DNA of 37,957 nucleotides, from NCBI GenBank assembly GCA_015206945.1, contig JADEXV010000049.1, positions 1-37,957 on the forward strand. The letters run 5' to 3'. The translations under genes and the position numbers were made by a program. The DNA comes from Nostocales cyanobacterium LEGE 12452. Lineage in GTDB: Bacteria; Cyanobacteriota; Cyanobacteriia; Cyanobacteriales; Nostocaceae. Below the pieces are notes generated by a model. The model did not search any database, was not told the DNA's origin, and saw only the letters and a list, made by a program, of their open reading frames with translations. Positions 31,519 to 37,957 of the stretch are shown piece by piece. Numbering within the stretch: the stretch's first letter is position 1; each line of letters starts with the position of its first letter.

Positions 31519-32259
31519 TCAGTTTAGTTGACCAAAGAGTTGTTTTACTTGCTCCCAAGCATCGGCCGCAGCTTTAGGATTATAACTGGCACGGTGGTTA
31601 CAGAAAAATCCGTGATCAGCTCCATCGTAGCGAAACACATGATGAAGAATTTTATATTTTTCTAACTCTGCTGCAATCTCATCTACTTGTTCGCCTGGGA
31701 TGCTAGCATCTTCTGTGCCAAAGAAGGCATAGAGAGTACCTGTTATTTCTCTAGTGCGGGTGATAGTAGGAGCGCCGCCTCCCGGTGTGCGGGTGGTAAT
31801 TCCGGCACCGTAGAAGGAAGCTGTAGCTTTAATATTTGGCAAAGTGGCTGCAAGATATGCAACATGACCCCCAAAGCAGAAGCCAATACAGCCAAAACCA
31901 TCTTTTTTCACGTGGGGCAGATTTTTGAGGTAGTCAATTGCTAGTTGAATATCGCTCAATAACTCTGAGGCTTGAGTTTGCATGGCGTAGCCTCTGCCCG
32001 TTTCAATATCTTCGGGTGTGTATCCAGTTTCAAAACCAGGAGCAATCCGTTGAAAAAGTGCAGGTGCGATCGCTACATACCCAAGTTGGGCAATCCGTTC
32101 TGTAACTTCCCGAATGTGAGCGTTAATACCAAAAATTTCTTGTAATACTACAACCCCTGGGTAAGAGCCAGGTTCTTTTGGCTCTGCTAGATAAGCAGAC
32201 ACTTGAATATTATCTTGCAAAAGATTAATCGTTGTGGTACTTGTTGCTTGCTCTGTCAT
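31519..32259 (-). CDS. dienelactone hydrolase family protein
   Basis: A 246-residue alpha/beta hydrolase of the dienelactone hydrolase family, which uses a Cys-Asp-His triad. The nucleophile elbow is G-F-C-F-G-G-H (Cys in place of Ser, family hallmark). The Asp lies in FFGTEDASIP and the His in D-G-A-D-H-G-F. The N-terminus shows VVVLQEIFGINAHIREVTERIAQLGY, the oxyanion/lid signature. Classical members open dienelactones in chlorocatechol breakdown, but bacterial genomes carry many members with unknown carboxylester or lactone substrates. No aromatic-degradation genes are nearby. It is divergent from the GntR-family gene. Confidence 0.92.
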   Translation of the reverse strand: MTEQATSTTTINLLQDNIQVSAYLAEPKEPGSYPGVVVLQEIFGINAHIREVTERIAQLGYVAIAPALFQRIAPGFETGYTPEDIETGRGYAMQTQASELLSDIQLAIDYLKNLPHVKKDGFGCIGFCFGGHVAYLAATLPNIKATASFYGAGITTRTPGGGAPTITRTREITGTLYAFFGTEDASIPGEQVDEIAAELEKYKILHHVFRYDGADHGFFCNHRASYNPKAAADAWEQVKQLFGQLN

Positions 32260-32528
32260 AATAATTTTTACCAGTGCTATGTGATTAGCCGTGTGTTTAT
32301 TTGATATAACTATGCCAGTATGCCTAGCTTTTTTCTAATTAAATTATCAATAACCAATAGTGAGCGCATTAGAAATTTGTATCAGAAAAACTTTATATGT
32401 AAATAAACATATTTGAGATGTAGCAAATGTAGCTGGCACAAAAGGAGGGCTGAGTAAAAAGTGTTGAGTATAAAAGCAACACTCAGAACTCAGCACTCAT
32501 TAGCACTTAGTATTCAGGAGGTTTGGTG

Positions 32529-33512
32529 ATGATTCAATTCCGTATTCAGCCAGACAGCGAAATTCCCGCATCAACCCAGCTGTTTAATCAAATCCGATTT
32601 GCGATCGCTTCTCGACAATATCCCCCGGCTTACAAATTACCAAGCACACGGGCGCTGGCAATGCAAACTGGGTTACATCGTAATACCATAAGTAAGGTTT
32701 ACCGTCAACTAGAGGAAGACGGATTTGTTGAAAGTATGGCTGGTTCGGGTATTTATGTTCGTGCCCAAGGTCATGAGGGCGGTAGTAGACTGCAATCACC
32801 AATTCTCAAACAAAATCCTGATGCATATCAAGTTGTCCAACAAGCACTTGACGAACTGCTCTCTCAAGGATGTTCGCTGAATCAAGCCAGAGAGCTATTT
32901 TTAGCGGAAATCGACTGGCGCTTGCGTTGTAGTGCGCGGGTACTGGTTGCAGTTCCATCTTATGATATGGGTGCTGGTGAATTGATGGTCTATGAATTAG
33001 AACGATCGCTAAAAATTCCAGTCCAGTTGGTAGCAATGGAGGAATTAACAGCTGTGCTTGATAAAACTACCTCTGCGACAGTCGTCACAAGTCGGTATTT
33101 TATCAGTAATGTGGAAGCGATCGCAGCTCCAAAAGCCGCACGAGTAATTCCTCTAGATATCTACGACTACAGCAAAGAACTCAGCATCTTGAAAACCTTA
33201 CCAAAAGAAAACTGTGTAGGCATAGTTAGCCTTAGTTCCGGGATTGCACGAGCCGCAGAAGTCATCCTCCACGGTTTGCGAGGCGATGAACTATTGGTGA
33301 TGACTTCGCAACCAAAAGATGCTTACAAGCTTCAGGCAATGGTTAAACGGGCTGAGGTAATCATAAGCGATCAAGCCAGTTTTGCAGCAGTGCAAGCAGC
33401 CGTGCAAGCATCTGATGAAGATATTATTCGTCCACCAAAGCTGATTAAGGTTGAAAATTATATCGGCGCTAACTCGATTAACTTGCTAAAACGAGAACTG
33501 GGTTTAAGTTAA
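32529..33512 (+). CDS. GntR-family transcriptional regulator, PlmA-like
   Basis: A 327-residue regulator. Residues 1-75 form a GntR winged helix (ASTQLFNQIRFAIASRQY, LPSTRALAMQTGLHRNTISKVY, LEEDGFVESMAGSGIYV). The remaining 250 residues form a Rossmann-like two-lobed effector domain unlike FadR, MocR or HutC. This matches the cyanobacterial regulator PlmA, known from Anabaena plasmid maintenance and from binding PII-PipX complexes. Whether this is PlmA itself or a paralogue cannot be decided without a genome search. ATG 32529 is chosen because AGGAGG lies seven bases before it, although TTG and GTG codons precede it in frame. An FAD monooxygenase gene starts 57 bp downstream. Confidence 0.85.
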   Translation: MIQFRIQPDSEIPASTQLFNQIRFAIASRQYPPAYKLPSTRALAMQTGLHRNTISKVYRQLEEDGFVESMAGSGIYVRAQGHEGGSRLQSPILKQNPDAYQVVQQALDELLSQGCSLNQARELFLAEIDWRLRCSARVLVAVPSYDMGAGELMVYELERSLKIPVQLVAMEELTAVLDKTTSATVVTSRYFISNVEAIAAPKAARVIPLDIYDYSKELSILKTLPKENCVGIVSLSSGIARAAEVILHGLRGDELLVMTSQPKDAYKLQAMVKRAEVIISDQASFAAVQAAVQASDEDIIRPPKLIKVENYIGANSINLLKRELGLS

Positions 33513-33569
33513 TCTCAAGATAATTCTACCAACATCTTTGAGAGCAACTAATACAGGAGGGATAGGATA

Positions 33570-34766
33570 GTGCAGATTGTGATTGTGGGCGCAGGTCCAA
33601 CAGGTGTAACCCTTGCCCTGCTTCTTGTAAAACGTGGTATTGCTGTAACGTTAATTGAAGCAGCAAAAGACTTTCATCGTGTATTTCGCGGCGAAGGATT
33701 AATGCCCAGTGGCTTAGATGCCCTAGAGCAAATGAGTCTATCGGCGTTGTTGGAAAATATTCCCCATCGGCAACTCGACGCGTGGGAATTCATTATCGGG
33801 GACAAGCAGTTGTTTCGAGTTGATGAACCAATGGGGGCAACCCGACCCTGTACACTGGTTTCACAACCACCACTGCTCAAAGCACTGATTTCGGAAGCTC
33901 AAACCAATGATGGGTTTGAATTTATCCAAGGTGTTCCTGTCAAGGATTTGCTGTGGAGTAACGAACGTGTCGCAGGTGTAGTACTGAGCAATGGGAGAGA
34001 ACTTACTGCTGACTTAGTGATTGGGGCAGATGGTCGAAATTCTCTTGTACGACAACGTATAGGATTGGAATTGGTACGTCAGCCCAAAAATATTGATATT
34101 CTCTGGTTTAAACTTGCCGCCAGTCCTGAGTTTGCAGCCGATAATGTGTTTCGTACAATTGTAAATGGCGATCGCGTATTTACCATCTTTCACGGAGCAG
34201 AATCAGGAAAACTACATCTGGCTTGGGTGATGTCAGCAACCGAAAATACTGACTCCAAACAAGCTAACTGGGCAGAGATTTTTGCCTCCTTATCGCCCTC
34301 ATGGCTAGCAGAGCATTTCCGTAATCATGCAGACACTATCGAGTCTCCCATTCGGCTCTCTGTTGTGGTTGGTTATTGTCCCCAATGGCACGCACCAGGG
34401 GTATTGCTTCTAGGTGACGCTGCACACCCAATGTCTCCCGTCCGTGCCCAAGGAATTAATCTCGCATTCCGTGATGTGATTGTCGCTGCTAACCATCTTG
34501 TGCCACTTTTGCAAAAAGAAGCTGGACACCAGGATATTGACATGGCACTATCGCACATCCAAGCAGAACGTCAGCCAGAAATTATCCGCGCCCAGCAACT
34601 CCAGTTAGAAGAAGCTAAACAAGGCGAACTACTGCGAAAAAATGCACTGCTGCGATCGCTGTTAATTCAACTTGCTCCCTTACTCCGTAAAATAATTAAA
34701 AAGTCTTGGTTAAGGCGACAATATAAAATGCGTCAAGGTATCACACAGGTACACTTAACTGTCTAA
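33570..34766 (+). CDS. FAD-dependent aromatic-type monooxygenase
   Basis: A 398-residue flavoprotein of the p-hydroxybenzoate hydroxylase fold. It starts with GTG and the dinucleotide motif IVIVGAGPTGVTLALLL. It then has the D-G motif VIGADGRNSLVRQ (about 150-162) and the FAD-ribityl motif LLLGDAAHPMSPVRAQGINLAFRD. Such enzymes hydroxylate aromatic or polyketide substrates using NAD(P)H and O2, or act on other rings such as in tetracycline and ubiquinone chemistry; the substrate is not predictable here. GGAGG precedes the GTG by about ten bases. It follows the GntR regulator by 57 bp, so the regulator may control it. Confidence 0.88.
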   Translation: MQIVIVGAGPTGVTLALLLVKRGIAVTLIEAAKDFHRVFRGEGLMPSGLDALEQMSLSALLENIPHRQLDAWEFIIGDKQLFRVDEPMGATRPCTLVSQPPLLKALISEAQTNDGFEFIQGVPVKDLLWSNERVAGVVLSNGRELTADLVIGADGRNSLVRQRIGLELVRQPKNIDILWFKLAASPEFAADNVFRTIVNGDRVFTIFHGAESGKLHLAWVMSATENTDSKQANWAEIFASLSPSWLAEHFRNHADTIESPIRLSVVVGYCPQWHAPGVLLLGDAAHPMSPVRAQGINLAFRDVIVAANHLVPLLQKEAGHQDIDMALSHIQAERQPEIIRAQQLQLEEAKQGELLRKNALLRSLLIQLAPLLRKIIKKSWLRRQYKMRQGITQVHLTV

Positions 34767-34780
34767 AAAACCGCCAGCAG

Positions 34781-35701
34781 TTATCCGACTTGTGGTTGTG
34801 GGCTATTAATTTGCAAAAACTCTTGTACCTGTTGCATATAAGTTGGCGCATCTTCCAACATTGGGAAATGCGCTGTGTTACGAATCATCACAAATTTCAC
34901 TTTGTCATTCAATGCAGCCGCTTGACGCCCCATCTCGGCTGGAATAATTTTGTCATATTCCCCCGCCACAAGTAGAGTCGGCACTGTTAGCTTGGCAAAC
35001 TCTTGCGGCATCACTTCAGATTGAGCCTTACTGACTGAAGTAAAAATTGTCCCTATTGCTGCATCGTAATCTGCTTCGAGAAAATCTTCCAAAAAAGCTT
35101 GCCGCTCAGAATGTGGTATGGAACTATGCAGAAATCTGGCCATAAACATCCGGTCAACAAATGGAATTTTGCTTAACCATTTGGGACGGAATTTCACTAC
35201 ATAGCCACCAAATTTATGAAAAGCACTAAAAGATTTTTCGTCGTACTCAAAAATGCCGCTACAAGTTAAAATCCCTCGTTCTACTCGTTCGGGATAGCGG
35301 TTAAAAAATAAAGTGGCAACAGAAGCGCCCATCGAATGAGCATTGATATAGACACGCTGAAGATGCAACCCATCTAACAAAGCTGCCAAATCATCAGCGT
35401 ACTCTTCTAATTCATAGGTTAATTCTTTGATTGCCTCTGATTCTTCTTGGGGGGATTCAGATTCGGCAACAGCTTCACTGGCTTGGGTGATGGTTGGCTT
35501 TCCACCAGAACGGCCAAATCCCCGCATATCGTAGAGTAAACAATCAAATTGCTCTGATAAAGCATCAGCAGTATTTTGCCAATATCTAGCCGAACCAGCC
35601 CAACCATGCATGAAAACCATCACTGGTTTTATCAAAGAACCGGATGGTTTTTTCACCCATTCGTAGTAATGCTCAACGCCACGAATATTAATATAAGGCA
35701 T
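34781..35701 (-). CDS. alpha/beta hydrolase
   Basis: A 306-residue alpha/beta hydrolase. The oxyanion H-G motif is in VMVFMHGWAGSARYW, the nucleophile elbow in NAHSMGASVA, the acid in LLVAGEYDKIIP and the catalytic His in IRNTAHFPMLEDAP, so the triad Ser-Asp-His is complete. A cap region includes an acidic insert (SEAVAESESPQEESEAIKEL) around residues 75-95 that is unusual for the family. It might be an epoxide hydrolase, haloperoxidase-like or lipase-like enzyme; none can be chosen from sequence. It is convergent with the monooxygenase gene, the stop codons being 14 bp apart. Confidence 0.87.
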   Translation of the reverse strand: MPYINIRGVEHYYEWVKKPSGSLIKPVMVFMHGWAGSARYWQNTADALSEQFDCLLYDMRGFGRSGGKPTITQASEAVAESESPQEESEAIKELTYELEEYADDLAALLDGLHLQRVYINAHSMGASVATLFFNRYPERVERGILTCSGIFEYDEKSFSAFHKFGGYVVKFRPKWLSKIPFVDRMFMARFLHSSIPHSERQAFLEDFLEADYDAAIGTIFTSVSKAQSEVMPQEFAKLTVPTLLVAGEYDKIIPAEMGRQAAALNDKVKFVMIRNTAHFPMLEDAPTYMQQVQEFLQINSPQPQVG

Positions 35702-35702
35702 T

Positions 35703-35790
35703 AGTCATTTGTCCTTTGTCAGTTGTCATTAGTCCCTGGTATATGGTTATTATTCCTTATTTTTTGACCAATGACTAATGACCAATACAA
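35703..35790. repeat. heptanucleotide repeats (GTCATTTGTCC / CAATGAC)
   Basis: Degenerate TCATTTG-type units (35703-35733) and reverse-complement CAATGACTAATGAC units (35766-35786) flank about 30 bp, immediately upstream of the alpha/beta hydrolase start. Third copy of this repeat pair in the window. Confidence 0.7.
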
Positions 35791-35803
35791 CTCTTGGAGA
35801 GGC

Positions 35804-35907
35804 TACACTTCGACTACGCTCAGTGACCACGCCAACGACTACGCGGTAGTTGAATCTCGACTTCGCTCGATTTCCGCGCAGCGATGCACTGAGCTTGTCG
35901 AAGTGTC
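35804..35907. mobile_element. MITE-like palindromic element
   Basis: ACACTTCGACTACGCTCAGTG (35805-35825) and CACTGAGCTTGTCGAAGTGT (35887-35906) are inverted terminal repeats differing by one indel, enclosing about 60 bp of smaller palindromes (GACTACGCGGTAGT, CTCGACTTCGCTCGA). There is no coding capacity. Sequences of this wording are, in my recollection, repeated many times in Nostoc genomes. Direct repeats at the ends were not found. Confidence 0.6.
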
Positions 35908-35935
35908 GAAACTCAGTACAAGTGACTAATGACGA

Positions 35936-37276
35936 TTAAGCTGATTCTGGCTTCGGTAGTGAAGACGGATGTATTATCAGTTCAGCAGTCGATCGCTTCT
36001 CGACCATTTCCCTTGTAACTGTACAGCGTGTCACATCCTTACGGGATGGTAACTCATACATTACATCCAACATTAATTCTTCGACAATACCACGTAATGC
36101 TCTAGCACCAGTTTTACGGCGGTAAGCTTCTTGAGCGATCGCTCGTAAAGCATCTGCTTTAAAATCTAGCTGGACATTATCCATCTTCAGGAGCTTTTGG
36201 TACTGCTTCACTAAGGCGCTGCGTGGTTGAGTAAGAATCGCCATCAGTGCTTCTTCATCTAGCGGATCTACAACTGCTACCATTGGCATCCGCCCAATAA
36301 ACTCTGGAATCAGGCCAAATTTTACTAAATCATCCGGTTCTAGATGGCGAAGCGTGTCTGCTGCTCGTTTCTCCTTCGATTGACCTTCTCCCGGTTGCAC
36401 AAAGCCGATTGCTTTTTTACCAACTCTCTGATCTACAATCTTGTCTAAGCCTACGAAGGCACCACCACAGACGAACAAAATATTACTTGTATCAATCTGG
36501 ATGCAGTCTTGATAAGGATGCTTACGCCCTCCTTGGGGCGGTACATTAGCGATCGTTCCCTCTAACATTTTCAGCAAGGCTTGCTGCACGCCTTCGCCAG
36601 AAACATCACGGGTAATTGACGTGTTCTCGCTCTTACGAGCAATTTTGTCAATTTCGTCAATGTAAATAATTCCCCGTTGCGCTTCCTCTATATCCAAATC
36701 TGCCACCTGCAACAGTCGCAGCAAGATATTTTCCACATCTTCTCCCACATACCCTGCTTCCGTCAGCGTCGTCGCATCGGCTACGGCAAAGGGTACATCC
36801 AGTATTTTCGCTAGAGTTTGCGCTAAGAGAGTTTTACCGCAACCAGTCGGGCCAATTAACAAGATGTTGGACTTTTGCAGTTCTATGGCATCATCTGACC
36901 CAGGTTTGCCACTGGCCTTAGACTGAATGACTGCCAGCCGCTTGTAGTGATTGTAAACAGCGACTGACAGAACTTTCTTCGCTTCGTCTTGACCAATGAC
37001 GTGTTCGTCTAGATACTTTTTAATCTCTCTTGGCTTGGGTATTTGATTAAACGAAATACTAGCAGAGTGAGTACGCCGTTTTTCAGGTGGCTCTGCTCTT
37101 GGTGCTGGTTGTGCTGCCGCACCATTAGTATCGAGTAACTCCTCGTCTAGTATTTCATTACACAAGTCAACGCATTCATCGCAGATGTAGACTCCCGGCC
37201 CTGCGATTAATTTACGCACCTGCTCTTGAGACTTGCCACAAAATGAACATTTCAAATGGGAGTCGTACTTAGACAT
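35936..37276 (-). CDS. clpX: ATP-dependent Clp protease ATP-binding subunit ClpX
   Basis: A hexameric AAA+ unfoldase that feeds tagged proteins into ClpP. The 446-residue product has the N-terminal zinc-binding domain (C10, C13, C32, C35), Walker A GPTGCGKT (142-149), the pore loop GYVG (175-178), Walker B with D207-E208, and the I290-G-F loop that docks onto ClpP. The 51-72 linker is Ala/Pro-rich, longer than in E. coli and common in cyanobacteria. It lies 9 bp downstream of clpP in the same direction, forming an operon. A MITE-like repeat lies just after its stop. Confidence 0.98.
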   Translation of the reverse strand: MSKYDSHLKCSFCGKSQEQVRKLIAGPGVYICDECVDLCNEILDEELLDTNGAAAQPAPRAEPPEKRRTHSASISFNQIPKPREIKKYLDEHVIGQDEAKKVLSVAVYNHYKRLAVIQSKASGKPGSDDAIELQKSNILLIGPTGCGKTLLAQTLAKILDVPFAVADATTLTEAGYVGEDVENILLRLLQVADLDIEEAQRGIIYIDEIDKIARKSENTSITRDVSGEGVQQALLKMLEGTIANVPPQGGRKHPYQDCIQIDTSNILFVCGGAFVGLDKIVDQRVGKKAIGFVQPGEGQSKEKRAADTLRHLEPDDLVKFGLIPEFIGRMPMVAVVDPLDEEALMAILTQPRSALVKQYQKLLKMDNVQLDFKADALRAIAQEAYRRKTGARALRGIVEELMLDVMYELPSRKDVTRCTVTREMVEKRSTAELIIHPSSLPKPESA

Positions 37277-37285
37277 ACCAGCCTC

Positions 37286-37891
37286 TTATTTCAGAATGGT
37301 GACGTTTTCCCCTGCTACGGGAAGATTTTGCCTGGAAATGACCTGATCAATCAAACCGTAGTTTTTTGCCTCTTCAGCCGACATAAAAAAGTCGCGCTCA
37401 GTATCTGCTTCAAGTCTTTCTAAGGGTTGACCAGTATGGTGAGCCATTAACTGATTCAACTTAGCCTTAACGTAAAGAATTTCTCTGGCTTGAATTTCAA
37501 TGTCAATGGCTTGACCTTGAGCGCCACCAAGTGGTTGGTGAATCATAATCCGGGAGTCGGGCAGAGACATTCGCTTACCGGCAGCTCCTGCTGTCAACAA
37601 AAATGCCCCCATGCTCGCGGCTAATCCAAAACAGATGGTAACAACATCAGGGCGAATTTGCTGTATTGTATCATAGATTGCCATCCCTGCGTAGACGGAG
37701 CCGCCAGGAGAATTAACATACAGTTGGATGTCTTTTTCTGAGTCTTCGGCGTCTAGGAATAACAACTGAGCCACAATTGAGTTGGCTACGGCATCATCTA
37801 TTGGCGTTCCTAAAAAGATAATCCGCTCTCGCAGCAGGCGGGAGTAGATGTCGAAAGCTCTTTCTCCCATGCCAGATTGCTCTATCACCAT
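37286..37891 (-). CDS. clpP: ATP-dependent Clp protease proteolytic subunit ClpP
   Basis: A serine peptidase forming the tetradecameric chamber that works with ClpX. The triad is complete: S93 (GLAASMGAF), H118 (RIMIHQP) and D167 (TERDFFM). The N-terminus [28 protein letters not shown] is the canonical ClpP start, so ATG 37891 was taken. However, the frame stays open upstream to the window edge (encoding [19 protein letters not shown]) with no other ATG/GTG/TTG inside the window and no Shine-Dalgarno at 37891, so an N-terminal extension from outside is possible. It is one of several clpP genes usual in cyanobacteria, paired with clpX. Confidence 0.95.
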   Translation of the reverse strand: MVIEQSGMGERAFDIYSRLLRERIIFLGTPIDDAVANSIVAQLLFLDAEDSEKDIQLYVNSPGGSVYAGMAIYDTIQQIRPDVVTICFGLAASMGAFLLTAGAAGKRMSLPDSRIMIHQPLGGAQGQAIDIEIQAREILYVKAKLNQLMAHHTGQPLERLEADTERDFFMSAEEAKNYGLIDQVISRQNLPVAGENVTILK

Positions 37892-37957
37892 CGGTACGAT
37901 GTTGCTAGGGCTGCTTAACTGGGAGTTAATGCTTATTCGACTTAAGTTGCTGATTGG

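Overview
The window is chromosomal DNA from a filamentous, probably heterocyst-forming cyanobacterium of the Nostoc/Anabaena/Calothrix group. The evidence is the many HIP1 octamers (GCGATCGC), heptanucleotide strings of the TCATTTG / CAATGAC / TTTTTAA type between genes, a ferredoxin-type sulfite reductase, cyanobacterial-type ClpP and ClpX, and several proteins of families that I know only from cyanobacteria. No prophage, transposase gene, CRISPR array or rRNA was seen.

Layout. 1-3.6 kb: tRNA-Ser, a metallophosphoesterase divergent from nadA, then tRNA-Tyr, tRNA-Thr and tRNA-Arg with a free-standing PD-(D/E)XK/helix-turn-helix nuclease-like gene between the last two. 4-7 kb: a conserved cyanobacterial protein, then a tight run of membrane protein, HTH/acidic-linker protein and cutA. 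7.2-18.5 kb: mostly single genes (ADP-ribosylglycohydrolase, an exported glycine-rich protein, sulfite reductase, a Uma2 nuclease next to rsmE, a TPR protein, a VIT/VWA protein, an Ala/Lys-rich protein, a lipase and a VOC protein). 18.9-19.7 kb: a DUF92 (phytyl-phosphate kinase-like) membrane protein.

20-27.4 kb is the most distinctive part: a type I secretion locus. A parvulin prolyl isomerase overlaps a large ABC exporter that carries a cyclic-nucleotide-binding-like domain and a C39 peptidase-like domain without its catalytic residues. Next comes a subtilisin-like protease without a signal peptide, ending in five 28-residue repeats, and then a convergent HlyD-type adaptor gene. The protease is the obvious candidate cargo. 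A decayed copy of the 5' end of the isomerase gene lies just upstream of it.

27.4-38 kb: an NAD(P)-binding SDR protein, a 720-bp gene-poor interval with repeats, a broken mini-ORF and a plus-strand terminator with no annotated gene, a fatty acid desaturase, an S1-domain protein, a dienelactone hydrolase, a PlmA-like GntR regulator with an FAD monooxygenase, an alpha/beta hydrolase, and the clpP-clpX operon running off the right edge.

The strongest leads are the secretion locus with its repeat protease, the decayed gene-start duplication, the tRNA-linked nuclease, the orphan transcription unit near 28.6-29.06 kb, and the DNA-binding-like tail on sulfite reductase. Functions are assigned by reading motifs; no database search was possible.
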